Below, one piece after another: positions 27,062 through 35,585 of a stretch of DNA of 64,000 nt. The stretch covers positions 1,344,316 to 1,408,315 of the forward strand of contig NZ_HG726020.1 of the NCBI RefSeq assembly GCF_000499785.1. Direction: 5' to 3'. This DNA is from Bacteroides neonati (GTDB lineage: Bacteria; Bacteroidota; Bacteroidia; Bacteroidales; Bacteroidaceae). The number at the start of each line of letters is the position of its first letter. Position 1 is the first letter of the stretch. The translations under genes and the position numbers were made by a program. The notes under the pieces were generated by a model. The model was given only the letters and a program-made list of their open reading frames with translations, did not search any database and was not told the origin of the DNA.

Positions 27062-28183
27062 TTATTTTTTCAAGGGAATAGAGAAATAGAAAGTAGACCC
27101 TTGTCCTTTCTCAGAAACAAACCACAGTGAGCCGCCATTCTTAATAACAAAATTCTGGCAAAGGAGTAAGCCTAGCCCCGATCCCTCTTCATTATTCGTT
27201 CCAAAAGTACTGAAGTGCGTATCTGTATGCAATAATTTCTTTTGATTTTGCTCATCAATACCACATCCATTATCCTTTACACTGACAATAGCCATTCCAT
27301 CTTCCTCTTTCAGAGTCACTATTACTTCAGTTTCTTCGTTACTAAACTTAATTGCATTGCTCAGTAAGTTGCGAATAACTGTTTTAACCATATCAATATC
27401 AGCATATACCTGCAAATGATCGGGAGCATTAAGACGAATCTCAATTTTCTTTAATCCGGCCACCATAGTAAATATCTCGGTAACGCCCTCAAGCACCTCA
27501 ACCATATCAATATCCTGATACACTACCTTTAGCTTGCCTATCTGACTCTTTGTCCACTTCAGTAAATTATCAAGTAGTGCAAAAACGTCTTCTGTCGTTT
27601 GATTGGCCATCGTTAGCAGTTCGTACATTTCACTACCAATAGTAGAACTAGGTAGATTAAGGATCAGCATATTCAAGACCATCTTGATAGAGCCTATCGG
27701 CGAGCGAAGATCGTGTGCAATGACCGAATAAAGTTTATCACGACCAATAATTGTTTTTTGAAGCTCTTCGGTTTGCGCCAAGATAATGCGTTTGGCTGCA
27801 ACGAGCGAAATCTGATGCGTCACACGGATAATCAACTCCTCTTTATTGAATGGCTTGGAAATAAAATCATTTCCACCCACCTGAAACCCTTTTACAATAT
27901 CAGCGGTACTATTAAGAGCAGTTAGAAAGATAATAGGTACCTCGGCTGTTAAGGGGTCATTTTTCAGCTTGGCAGCAACCTCAAATCCACTCATGTCGGG
28001 CATCATTACGTCCAACAGAACCAAATCGGGTTTATCTTCTCTTACGCGCTCTAGCGCTTCGTATCCATTGTTGGCTGTTATTGTCGCAAATTTCTCGTTT
28101 GTCAGTAGCACTTTAAGTAATAACACATTTGACATCACATCATCAACAATAAGAACCTTATATTCTGAGGGATTTATTTCCAT
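27062..28183 (-). CDS. receiver-histidine kinase (N-terminal response regulator domain)
   Basis: A 373-aa soluble two-component protein. The N-terminal receiver (about 8-122) has Asp13-Asp14-type acidic residues, phospho-acceptor Asp58 (LVLLDVMMPD) and Lys110 (ISKPF). A short coiled linker leads to the HisKA domain with His157 (VIAHDLRSP). The HATPase domain (about 250-373) has N box NLLSNAIKFS, G1 DNGCGID and G2 GSGLGLLL. There is no membrane segment or DNA-binding domain, so it probably relays phosphate to or from partners encoded elsewhere. It lies 34 bp downstream of the UDP-glucuronate decarboxylase gene on the same strand. The partner and signal are unknown. Confidence 0.9.
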   Translation of the reverse strand: MEINPSEYKVLIVDDVMSNVLLLKVLLTNEKFATITANNGYEALERVREDKPDLVLLDVMMPDMSGFEVAAKLKNDPLTAEVPIIFLTALNSTADIVKGFQVGGNDFISKPFNKEELIIRVTHQISLVAAKRIILAQTEELQKTIIGRDKLYSVIAHDLRSPIGSIKMVLNMLILNLPSSTIGSEMYELLTMANQTTEDVFALLDNLLKWTKSQIGKLKVVYQDIDMVEVLEGVTEIFTMVAGLKKIEIRLNAPDHLQVYADIDMVKTVIRNLLSNAIKFSNEETEVIVTLKEEDGMAIVSVKDNGCGIDEQNQKKLLHTDTHFSTFGTNNEEGSGLGLLLCQNFVIKNGGSLWFVSEKGQGSTFYFSIPLKK

Positions 28184-28217
28184 GTTTATCTTTGTTTAGT
28201 ATAGCTTTAATTTATTC

Positions 28218-29153
28218 CTATAAATTATTTTTAAAGAAGTCAATCATATGTACGAGTCCTTCATCAAGTTCAACCGTAGGTTTCCAGTTTAACTTTTCCA
28301 TAGCCAATGCAATATCGGGCTTTCGTTGCTTAGGATCATCGTGTGGTAGTGGTTTGAATACGATATTTGATTGAGAATGAGTGAGCTTAATCACCTTTTC
28401 GGCCAGCTCCAAGATAGAAAACTCATGCGGGTTACCAATATTGACCGGTCCGATAAAATCATCACCGGTATTCATCATACGAATCATCCCTTCAATCAAA
28501 TCGTCTATGTATTGGAAGCTTCGTGTTTGACCTCCTGTTCCATAGATCGTAATATCATTATTTTGTAATGCCTGAACAATTAAGTTGGAAACGACTCTTC
28601 CATCATCAGGCAACATTCGGGGGCCATAAGTGTTAAAAATACGAATAATCTTGATCCGAACATGGTTTTGGCGATAATAGTCCATAAATAAAGTTTCGGC
28701 ACAGCGCTTACCTTCATCATAACAAGAACGAAAACCAATGGGGTTCACATTGCCCCAGTAGCTCTCAGGTTGCGGATGGATAATCGGGTCGCCGTATATC
28801 TCGCTAGTTGAGGCCTGCAATATCTTGGCATTCTGCCGTAAAGCCAGCCCCAACATATTCATAGCACCCAATACAGATGTTTTGATGGTTTTAATCGCAT
28901 CATACTGATAATGAATTGGAGAAGCTGGACAAGCCAGATTATAGATTTCATCAACCTCTGTATGATAAGGCAATGTAACATCGTGATTAACAAACTCAAA
29001 ACGTTCGCTTTCAATCAAGCTACTAATATTTCTCATTGATCCTGTAAAAAGATTATCAAGACAAATAACATAATGTCCTTCATCAATTAACCGCATACAT
29101 AGATGCGAACCAATGAAACCAGCACCGCCACTTACTAAAATTCTCTTCATCAT
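28218..29153 (-). CDS. UDP-glucuronate decarboxylase (UDP-xylose synthase), SDR family
   Basis: A 311-aa extended short-chain dehydrogenase. The NAD-binding motif GGAGFIGSH is at 9-17 and the catalytic Tyr145-x3-Lys149 (YDEGK) follows [10 protein letters not shown] (114-123). The segments [13 protein letters not shown] and [16 protein letters not shown] are characteristic of the UXS group, which converts UDP-glucuronate to UDP-xylose for polysaccharide synthesis. Length is normal. No glycosyltransferases are adjacent; a consensus promoter precedes it and the receiver-kinase follows. Confidence 0.93.
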   Translation of the reverse strand: MMKRILVSGGAGFIGSHLCMRLIDEGHYVICLDNLFTGSMRNISSLIESERFEFVNHDVTLPYHTEVDEIYNLACPASPIHYQYDAIKTIKTSVLGAMNMLGLALRQNAKILQASTSEIYGDPIIHPQPESYWGNVNPIGFRSCYDEGKRCAETLFMDYYRQNHVRIKIIRIFNTYGPRMLPDDGRVVSNLIVQALQNNDITIYGTGGQTRSFQYIDDLIEGMIRMMNTGDDFIGPVNIGNPHEFSILELAEKVIKLTHSQSNIVFKPLPHDDPKQRKPDIALAMEKLNWKPTVELDEGLVHMIDFFKNNL

Positions 29154-29212
29154 TCATCTATATTTATTAAGTCACACAAAGACCTTCCCAAATCATCTCA
29201 CATATCTTTTGG

Positions 29213-29243
29213 CAAATGTAACCGATTTGCTTAAAATATCAAA
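29213..29243 (-). promoter_or_regulatory. consensus promoter of the UDP-glucuronate decarboxylase gene
   Basis: On the minus strand TTTG (29243-29240), exactly 19 bp, then TACATTTG (29220-29213). The ATG is about 60 bp further on. The match to TTTG-N19-TAnnTTTG is exact. Confidence 0.75.
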
Positions 29244-29328
29244 ACATCTGAATCAATTATTTCGAGGATAATACACAATTAGTCAAATTATCCAAAGAGC
29301 GGGAATCAAATAGAAAAAATCCGTTGTT

Positions 29329-29856
29329 CTACAGTTGTTGGCTATTCGTATCCGGTACGCTAAACTCGCAGTTAGAAAACAAATCGGCCAAACCGGATAT
29401 TTGCTTTAATCTTAACAATTCATCGCGATCCATACCTATGTTTTTCATAATCCATTGGTCGGACATACCTGCCCTAGTTAATTCGGCAACAATGTGACAC
29501 ATCAACTCCACATTGTGAGTGCCCCGGGCTCTATTATGACGAATCGTCGAACTCATTCTATTCGATAAGTCCTTATCAATAACAACTACGGGAAGCAATC
29601 CATTTTCTCGATCGTAAAGACGCCTTGAATTTTTCAAAACGGTATAACGATGAAATCCGTCTACCAGAATATAGCGATCGGTTTCTTTATCATAGTAGCA
29701 AACACAAGGCATCGTGAAACCATCCGTCCAGATAGAAAGCTCCAGAAGCTTCATCTCGGTAGGAGCCACTACATTCGGATTGTATTCATTAGCAAATACT
29801 TTTTCGACCGGCACAGCCTTCACATTATACACCGGACTTTTCATTGGATTATTCAT
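29329..29856 (-). CDS. ibrB: ParB/Srx-fold protein, IbrB-like
   Basis: A 175-aa protein with a ParB N-terminal-type fold. VPVEKVFANEYNPN is at about 15-28, and LVDGFHRY, the ParB nucleotide-binding signature (Asp66 to Arg70), is at about 64-71. A short helical C-terminal part follows. No clear helix-turn-helix like chromosomal ParB is seen. It starts 8 bp inside the end of the PAPS-reductase-like gene, so the two are coupled. The pair matches the layout of E. coli IbrA/IbrB (prophage-borne regulators of immunoglobulin-binding genes), and ParB plus PP-loop pairs also occur in phages. Its role in this organism is not known. The last residues (after about 160) are low in similarity to anything I recognise. 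Confidence 0.8.
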   Translation of the reverse strand: MNNPMKSPVYNVKAVPVEKVFANEYNPNVVAPTEMKLLELSIWTDGFTMPCVCYYDKETDRYILVDGFHRYTVLKNSRRLYDRENGLLPVVVIDKDLSNRMSSTIRHNRARGTHNVELMCHIVAELTRAGMSDQWIMKNIGMDRDELLRLKQISGLADLFSNCEFSVPDTNSQQL

Positions 29857-31153
29857 GTGTTATCTTTTTGTATTGTTTCATAATCTGATTCTGTATTTCT
29901 TTTTCTTCTTTCGTAAGTGAAAACCCCATGTATTTACAGACATGATCATTCTTCAGAATACAGATGCACATTCTATTATACGTAGGTAGTTCGCGAAACT
30001 CTGGAATATTAATATCATCTTGATACTCCATACAAACGGGCTTCTTCGTCGTTTTATAGTTACTTTCGCTCATTATCTTGATGGGGATTTGTGCTTCAAC
30101 CAATTTCTGAATTGTATCATCACTTAAACATCCTCCCCTAGTTCGCCAAAAACGAATGCTAACTGATAATTTACGCAAGTATTTGTTGCGAATACTTTCG
30201 GGCAGTGTCGATAGTAAAAAGTACATAAACTCACGCCAGGAGTATCCTTCGGGAATTTTGACAGTTTGCCACCCCATAACATGAGTACCACCATAAATAG
30301 CCGTAAAGTTAACTCCATTGACCCGCCCTAGCATCCTTCCCCACGTATCAGGATCAATAGCCCGATATAGCGAGAGGCTTTCTTGCGCCTCGCCAATAAA
30401 AGGGCTGGCCACACGTTGGCGCTCAAGATTGACACCTGCCATATAATAGAGATCGTAAAGATGATTATAATCCCATTGAAACTTCCCGTTGGCAGTCCAG
30501 ATATCAGTTGTCTTCCAGTCAAATATGGGATAAGCATTATAGATATCGAGTCCTATTTTTGACGTCCAGCGGTATGTATGATAGGTTTGGTATTTACGAC
30601 CCAGATAAACGGCTCGCCAACGATTGAAACTCTCTTGCGTGCGAATACCGACCAGAAAACAAGTACGTACGGCACCATGTTTCTTATGCAACCATTCGGC
30701 AAAATGCTTTTGAAAGTCATAATCCCACATAGCCGGGGTATAAAAATCAAAATCAACCTTAGTCATACAGTTCCCGGGCATCTGACGCACCCAGAGATCT
30801 TGCTTACTATCTTCCCAAGGACGCCAAAATGTCTGATACATGGAAGTACAAGTGGGTACACGAAAAGGAACGCAGATACGATAAACATTCAGTATATCGC
30901 TATGCTCTTTCAAAATACGATCGATATAATCAATTGTCATTTTATACTGTATCTCATAATCCATATGAAACACATTAAGGCGTACATTCAACCGATGGCG
31001 GCGAATATAATCAATACATAAGTTCAACAATACTCCACTATCTTTTCCTCCCGAAAAAGAAACACATATATTATCAAACTCATTAAAGATGATACGCAAC
31101 CTTTCTTGCGACAACTCATATACATTCTTATCTGTGTGGTTTTTCATTTTCAT
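29849..31153 (-). CDS. ibrA: PAPS reductase-like PP-loop ATPase (DUF3440), IbrA-like
   Basis: A 434-aa adenine nucleotide alpha hydrolase of the PAPS reductase/DndC superfamily. The PP-loop SGGKDS is at 34-39 (preceded by NICVSF). A C-terminal domain resembling DUF3440 contains RTRGGCLSDDTIQ and paired cysteines (CMEYQ, CICILKNDHVC). It lacks the C-terminal ECGIH motif of sulfate assimilation enzymes, which argues against a role in cysteine synthesis. It overlaps the ParB-like gene by 8 bp. Base composition is more AT-rich than the housekeeping genes nearby, in keeping with horizontal origin. In E. coli the related IbrA/IbrB pair affects expression of surface proteins. A DNA or RNA modification role is possible but unproven. 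Confidence 0.85.
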   Translation of the reverse strand: MKMKNHTDKNVYELSQERLRIIFNEFDNICVSFSGGKDSGVLLNLCIDYIRRHRLNVRLNVFHMDYEIQYKMTIDYIDRILKEHSDILNVYRICVPFRVPTCTSMYQTFWRPWEDSKQDLWVRQMPGNCMTKVDFDFYTPAMWDYDFQKHFAEWLHKKHGAVRTCFLVGIRTQESFNRWRAVYLGRKYQTYHTYRWTSKIGLDIYNAYPIFDWKTTDIWTANGKFQWDYNHLYDLYYMAGVNLERQRVASPFIGEAQESLSLYRAIDPDTWGRMLGRVNGVNFTAIYGGTHVMGWQTVKIPEGYSWREFMYFLLSTLPESIRNKYLRKLSVSIRFWRTRGGCLSDDTIQKLVEAQIPIKIMSESNYKTTKKPVCMEYQDDINIPEFRELPTYNRMCICILKNDHVCKYMGFSLTKEEKEIQNQIMKQYKKITHE

Positions 31154-31217
31154 GCTTTTCTGCGTGTGTCAGATGTAGTTAATGCGCAACTTAGCTACAC
31201 TGTTGTAGGCTACGAGG

Positions 31218-31225
31218 CAAAAATA
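31218..31225 (-). promoter_or_regulatory. possible ibrA promoter -7 box
   Basis: TATTTTTG on the minus strand (a TAnnTTTG match), 64 bp before the ibrA ATG. There is no TTTG at the expected distance upstream. Confidence 0.45.
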
Positions 31226-31253
31226 ACAAAAAAAGGAAGACTAACAGTTTTAT

Positions 31254-31553
31254 ATGAAGCAAATATTTCACCTAAAATCACTATTTGAAGAGTTATCGCA
31301 GAAAAAGAATAAATTATTGAACAACAAATAATTAGTAAAACCGATTCTATCTCTATCTGCTTCTGAATTTATTATAATAAAGTTCAATGCTTATACCTTT
31401 AAATTAGAGTCATATCAAGTAAGAATAAAAAAACAACTAATTTTATCAGCCATTACATTTCACGAAATGCGAAAGTTATTTAATTCTAACTTTGGTAAAC
31501 AGATACTAGAAGCTATTTATTCAAACGTAAACGAGTGGAAAAGCAAGGCATGA
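31254..31553 (+). pseudogene. 99-codon reading frame interrupted by one TAA
   Basis: Starting at the ATG at 31254 the frame runs MKQIFHLKSLFEELSQ... to a TAA at 31329-31331, then continues open in the same frame to a TGA at 31551-31553. The second part ends ...FGKQILEAIYSNVNEWKSKA and looks like a normal amphipathic helical protein. A Rho-independent terminator on the same strand lies 66 bp downstream. I do not recognise the protein. Either a gene broken by a nonsense change, or chance open frame in AT-rich DNA; the terminator favours the former. Confidence 0.35.
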
Positions 31554-31570
31554 TGTAAGAAGTATATTAC

Positions 31571-31609
31571 AAAAAAAAACGAGCAAATTCTTTTCACAAG
31601 AACTTCTCG
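31571..31609 (-). terminator. Rho-independent terminator (minus strand)
   Basis: On the minus strand a hairpin (31609-31580, CGAG/CTCG base and GTTCTT/AAGAAT inner stem) is followed by nine T (complement of 31571-31579). It would end the transcript that begins at about 31880. Confidence 0.7.
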
Positions 31610-31619
31610 CCGCTACATC

Positions 31620-31648
31620 AGAAAAGCCAAAAAGGCTTTTCTTTTTTT
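31620..31648 (+). terminator. Rho-independent terminator (plus strand)
   Basis: AGAAAAGCC, a 5-nt loop, GGCTTTTCT, then a run of T to 31648. It would end transcription of the interrupted frame at 31254-31553. Confidence 0.85.
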
Positions 31649-31884
31649 ATCAATTTTCCTGAACTAAACAATCTTTTTTCTTACCTAAAAAACTTCAATA
31701 GACCTATTCTGTTATCCTTAATTGTATCTTTTACCTTAAAACTATTATTCCTTATTGAGGGAACCTAATACCACGTTTTTTTCTTAAATACCTTATAAAT
31801 TCTAATTACCTTATTTTTTTTAAAACTTATACCTTAAATTTCTTTTTTACCTTTTAAACTAATAGCAATTTCTCAACTGCGATG

Positions 31885-31915
31885 CAAAGATACAACAACT
31901 TTTCGTGCACGCAAA
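31885..31915 (-). promoter_or_regulatory. consensus promoter for the predicted RNA
   Basis: On the minus strand TTTG (31915-31912), 19 bp, then TATCTTTG (31892-31885). This is an exact TTTG-N19-TAnnTTTG promoter that lies after the LuxR stop codon and more than 700 bp before the next gene in that direction. Confidence 0.75.
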
Positions 31916-31946
31916 CGCTTTTAACTTTTATAACATTCTTTTATAG

Positions 31947-32555
31947 TTATAAATCCTTCACATCACTCAACTCAACTAGCTTATTTACAATAGCATAGAT
32001 AGTCAATCCGGCCGCACTATGTATTTGTAATTTCTTCGAAATATTCCTTCGGTGGGTAATCACTGTATGGATGGATAGAAAAAGTTTTTCGGCTATTTCT
32101 TTATTCGTCATTCCTTTAACTACACACACCACAATCTCCTTTTCACGCTGGCTGATTACCTCTTGATTATCGTTTGGTTCGACAGGAGAAATATCTTGCA
32201 AGTGATTCATTTTCGTTCCCAACACCTCCAGGGTATCGAAAATGGAGATAGAATCGTCGTATTTGCTAAGCAAAGATGCGTCAATAAAAGAACTGACCAA
32301 TGCCACTACACGAATACGTTTCGTACCAATTTCTTCGCGAAATCGAGCCACATCAAAGTAATCGCCAAAAGCAGGATTTACAATCAGTATATCGGGACAG
32401 TGCGACCGCAAACAATCACTCAATGCCTCAACAGAAACTAATTCAATAGTTTGTACTTTAAGATTGGGCAATCGCTTCAGCGCTGATGCCAATCCGCTAC
32501 GAATAATGACAGAGTTTTCGGCTATCGCAATACGAATAGTTTCATTACTTTTCAT
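31947..32555 (-). CDS. LuxR-family regulator with degenerate receiver domain
   Basis: A 202-aa NarL/FixJ-type protein. The C-terminal LuxR helix-turn-helix (about 133-195) is intact: SQREKEIVVCVVKGMTNKEIAEKLFLS, then THRRNISKKLQ. The N-terminal receiver-like domain (about 6-110) is unusual: the expected phospho-acceptor Asp is Asn60 (DILIVNPAFG) and the usual acidic pair near residue 12 is reduced to Glu13 (IAENS). It is therefore probably not switched by phosphorylation. It overlaps the hemerythrin-type gene by 11 bp, suggesting that the iron-binding protein supplies the signal or is co-regulated. Direct targets are unknown. Confidence 0.88.
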   Translation of the reverse strand: MKSNETIRIAIAENSVIIRSGLASALKRLPNLKVQTIELVSVEALSDCLRSHCPDILIVNPAFGDYFDVARFREEIGTKRIRVVALVSSFIDASLLSKYDDSISIFDTLEVLGTKMNHLQDISPVEPNDNQEVISQREKEIVVCVVKGMTNKEIAEKLFLSIHTVITHRRNISKKLQIHSAAGLTIYAIVNKLVELSDVKDL

Positions 32556-33252
32556 CGTTGCGTACCCTCCTCTCCAATTTCAGAATAGCAGGAACAAACA
32601 AGAGGTCTTCTACCTGAGAATGTGATTCAAGTTCTTCTTCGCAAGCATAAATATCGAAGAGAGCCGCATGAAGCAGGTAGTTGGAAGCTGTCGAAGGGCA
32701 ATATTTGATAATGATATTCTTCAGCTCCGTGAGTCTTTCGCCCACCTGATCGTGGTGTTGTGAGAATGTACTAATCTGAAAATTCTTAAGCACCTTGCCT
32801 TGCAATAACGCATCCACATAAGTGAATACCGTTTTATTCTCATACTCCATATGTTTACGTACTGCATGCATGTATTCATCAAAGAATTTAAGAATCAGAA
32901 AAGAAACATCATTCTCGGAATAATCGAGTGCTTCAAGCAATTTGCGTCGGATAGCGGGCAGGCAGAAGTCGAGAAAGTACGTATGCGCCTGACGCAGGTA
33001 ATCGACCAATGCGGGAATAGAGATAGCATCGGGATCATCGGTATTCATACGCGAGAACCCCTCGGCCATAAAATTAACCACTACCAGAAAGGTACGGGAA
33101 TCCACTCCATTCATTTCACACACTTCTTTCACCGTTTTATCACCAAAACCAAGCGATACCCCAAAGCGACTCATGACCTGCAACAGCGCATAATTATCGC
33201 TGATGAGATCCATCATCTTGTCGGTCGACTTATACTTCTGCAATTGATCCAT
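32545..33252 (-). CDS. hemerythrin-domain protein with ScdA_N-like N-terminus
   Basis: A 235-aa predicted di-iron protein. Residues about 15-60 (MSRFGVSLGFGDKTVKEVCEMNGVD) look like the ScdA_N (DUF542) segment of RIC/YtfE iron-centre repair proteins, but the usual Cys-Cys-Gly-Gly is replaced by GFGD. The hemerythrin helices follow, with candidate ligands in QAHTYF, EYMHAVRKHMEYE, SQHHDQVGE and ESHSQVEDLLF. Cytoplasmic, no signal peptide. It is the first gene of a two-gene unit with a LuxR-type regulator. A role in sensing or repairing oxidative or nitrosative damage to iron is likely from the family but not shown. Confidence 0.87.
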   Translation of the reverse strand: MDQLQKYKSTDKMMDLISDNYALLQVMSRFGVSLGFGDKTVKEVCEMNGVDSRTFLVVVNFMAEGFSRMNTDDPDAISIPALVDYLRQAHTYFLDFCLPAIRRKLLEALDYSENDVSFLILKFFDEYMHAVRKHMEYENKTVFTYVDALLQGKVLKNFQISTFSQHHDQVGERLTELKNIIIKYCPSTASNYLLHAALFDIYACEEELESHSQVEDLLFVPAILKLERRVRNDEK

Positions 33253-33326
33253 CGATAGTCATTGTTTTAATTACGCATACAAAGGAACGAATTTATTGGG
33301 AAATCCGCAATCACTATAAGTAGGTA

Positions 33327-35486
33327 TTATTTAAAAACGGATTGATATACCCTTTGTGCAGTCGATACGCAATCACCTTGCACAGCGGATGGATAGACGT
33401 TCGAAGCATTAGCCCACGTTTCCTCCATTATATAAAAGTCAATATCGTTTACAGATTTCCCGACCAGTTTCTGTTGCATCGAATCGAAGTATACTTTCCA
33501 GCGTTGATAGTAAAGGTCTTTGAGTATTCCACTCCATTCTTTGTGTGCATAGTCACGTAACTGTCCGTTGTTGGCTGCATGACGGTTGCCCCATGTTGTT
33601 ATCTGCACACGGGCATTCCACTCGTAAAGTTTTTTCTCATCAGGAGTATTTCCTAAGGATCGTGCTTGGTTTATCCATTTACTTACACTAAATTCCGAGC
33701 GTGTTGCCAATAGCTCGTCTTGTAGCAGAATCAAATCCAGAAATCTATCGGAAGCAGCTTTAAAGACTTGCTTATCTCCTGCCCGATAGGCAGCTGCTAC
33801 TGCTTTTTGTATCAATCGACCTTTTTCGGCAATCGCTTGTCGAAGGATATCAACAAGGTCGTATTCGAAATTATTGTTTCCCCTATATTGATCGGCAACC
33901 GATACCATAAGCCCGGCAGCTCGGATAACGTCTTGCGGATCGTAGTAGTCGGCCGTTTCGGCAAAACTCGAAACTTGATTCACTACTTCAGCAGGACGAG
34001 CACAAAACACCGACTCTTGTGTACCTTGTTGCGTGGAAGCTTTTGGACAATTATAAATAGATTGCCCTAACAGCTGCCATGCTTGTTGTAAAACCGAGTC
34101 AGAGCAACCATAGCGTGCCGTTACATAGTTTGACAACCACGTTTGCTTGTCAAAACGCTCGGCTCTCCAAGGCAACTCCATGACCAATTCGTACATCACC
34201 GGATTGTTTTCGATCCCTTCGGGAGTCATACCAACTCCTGATAATGTGCTACCTGCATGCTCATGCGCTTTAGCGTCATAGAAACCGTCAATAACATAAT
34301 CCATTTTACCGTGCAAGCCCACATTGGCTCCGTAGTTAAGCAACATGCAATATACCCACTCGTGCTTACCATACCCTTGCTTACGATACCAACTTGAAGC
34401 AGGATCTCCCCATTGCGGACGACCTTCACTAAAAAGATCGAGGACTAACATATCTCCTTTTTTCAAATTATCAATCATAGCTGGTTGCGGATTAGCTTGC
34501 CATGCCTGTACCACCCATACAGCCCTAGAGTTAGCTGTCTTCATAGCTTTCATAATGGCTTTTCCTGCTGCATCCAGATCAACCCCAGATACACTACCTC
34601 CTTCGTGAAAGGGATCGATGGCATAGTAATTAGCCTTACCAAAGAGTTTCTCCATTTCTTTGTAATATAGGTTAGCTATTTCTTCAAAGCGTGGATCAGT
34701 GGGTTGTATAAAAGCCGGGCGAGTATATCCGCACCAAACACCTGGGTCGGATACCTGAATACCTAATTTTTCATGGGCATTGTTTGGAACCATCCCAGCA
34801 TATCCGGGTAGTACGGGTTCGATGCCGTATTCGCGCATACGTTTCAATATTTTCTTTTGCAGTACCACCTGCTGTTTATACCAGCTATCTGGGTTGGGTC
34901 CGCCCCATCCTTCGAGGTTATTCATCAACCACCAGGCAAAAAAGCCTGGTCCGGAAATGAATTGATTAATTTCCGTCGGACTATACCCCAACTTCTTTAG
35001 TACGTTATACCATACGGTTTCTGCACCTGTAAGCGCCAGTGGCAAGTTGATGCCGTGCAGTGCCATCCAGTCTATCTCTTGCTCCCAACGCTCCCAGTCC
35101 CAGAAAGCCATAGAGTACGAAAAAGTACAGTAATTCAAATCATAACGATGCCGCAACGACGTTTCGTGTCGCTCTTTTTGAAGCACGGCAGGAAGAGTTT
35201 CGGGCAAACGGGCTTTCATTCCGTTCCACGATAAGTGAATGCCGGCATGATACTTTAAATACCAATTCAGACCGGTAGCCAGACTCACGGCGTTATTACC
35301 GCGAATCACCACTTTATCGCCACGTTGATCGAGTTCGAAGAAATCCGTATCGGATTTGACCTGTTCAATAATGAATTTTCTGGAAGCGCCCTTGTCTATA
35401 CGCTCCAACAGTCCTGTAAGCGGTGATGCGGATGAATAAAAGAGGATACAGATGCATAGCGCAGCAAAGCAAATGAGTTTTTTCAT
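33327..35486 (-). CDS. GH89 alpha-N-acetylglucosaminidase (NAGLU family)
   Basis: A 719-aa exported enzyme of glycoside hydrolase family 89, which removes terminal alpha-linked GlcNAc, as found in gastric mucin and heparan sulfate. A signal peptide covers about 1-20. The N-terminal NAGLU domain (about 25-100) is followed by the catalytic barrel, which contains the highly typical RHRYDLNYCTFSYSMAFWDW, MALHGINLPLALTG and AIDPFHEGG segments, and a helical C-terminal domain. Full length. It is transcribed alone between the hemerythrin gene and the fimbrial operon; a TATTTTTG box lies at 35537-35530, about 45 bp upstream. Confidence 0.95.
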   Translation of the reverse strand: MKKLICFAALCICILFYSSASPLTGLLERIDKGASRKFIIEQVKSDTDFFELDQRGDKVVIRGNNAVSLATGLNWYLKYHAGIHLSWNGMKARLPETLPAVLQKERHETSLRHRYDLNYCTFSYSMAFWDWERWEQEIDWMALHGINLPLALTGAETVWYNVLKKLGYSPTEINQFISGPGFFAWWLMNNLEGWGGPNPDSWYKQQVVLQKKILKRMREYGIEPVLPGYAGMVPNNAHEKLGIQVSDPGVWCGYTRPAFIQPTDPRFEEIANLYYKEMEKLFGKANYYAIDPFHEGGSVSGVDLDAAGKAIMKAMKTANSRAVWVVQAWQANPQPAMIDNLKKGDMLVLDLFSEGRPQWGDPASSWYRKQGYGKHEWVYCMLLNYGANVGLHGKMDYVIDGFYDAKAHEHAGSTLSGVGMTPEGIENNPVMYELVMELPWRAERFDKQTWLSNYVTARYGCSDSVLQQAWQLLGQSIYNCPKASTQQGTQESVFCARPAEVVNQVSSFAETADYYDPQDVIRAAGLMVSVADQYRGNNNFEYDLVDILRQAIAEKGRLIQKAVAAAYRAGDKQVFKAASDRFLDLILLQDELLATRSEFSVSKWINQARSLGNTPDEKKLYEWNARVQITTWGNRHAANNGQLRDYAHKEWSGILKDLYYQRWKVYFDSMQQKLVGKSVNDIDFYIMEETWANASNVYPSAVQGDCVSTAQRVYQSVFK

Positions 35487-35585
35487 AATCGTATGATGTG
35501 TTTGTTATTAAAAAGGCTTTTTCAAATCACAAAAATAACGATTATCTATCTATTTCTATTCTTTTTACCCCAAAAAAGAGCAGTA

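Larger units (their letters stand above)
31571..31880 (-). ncRNA. predicted ~310-nt non-coding RNA with AAGGTA repeats
   Basis: A consensus promoter (31915-31885) and a terminator (31609-31571) bound a minus-strand transcript. It contains no ATG-initiated frame: the only ATG is followed directly by TAG. Within the first 200 nt the motif AAGGTA occurs five times exactly (complement of about 31732-31737, 31789-31794, 31807-31812, 31830-31835 and 31849-31854), with near-copies, separated by A/U-rich spacers. A stable hairpin (31642-31620) precedes the terminator. It does not match any RNA I can name from sequence. It could instead be a long attenuated ibrA leader. Confidence 0.45.
31154..31946. 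other. 793-bp region between ibrA and the LuxR gene
   Basis: AT-rich and without an intact gene. It holds a candidate ibrA promoter, an ORF broken by one stop codon (plus), two back-to-back terminators, and a consensus minus-strand promoter that begins a predicted RNA. These are listed separately. Confidence 0.6.

Noticed and set aside
28187..28194. plus-strand TATCTTTG at the start of the receiver-kinase gene
   Set aside because: It points into the UDP-glucuronate decarboxylase gene in antisense and has no upstream element; probably chance.
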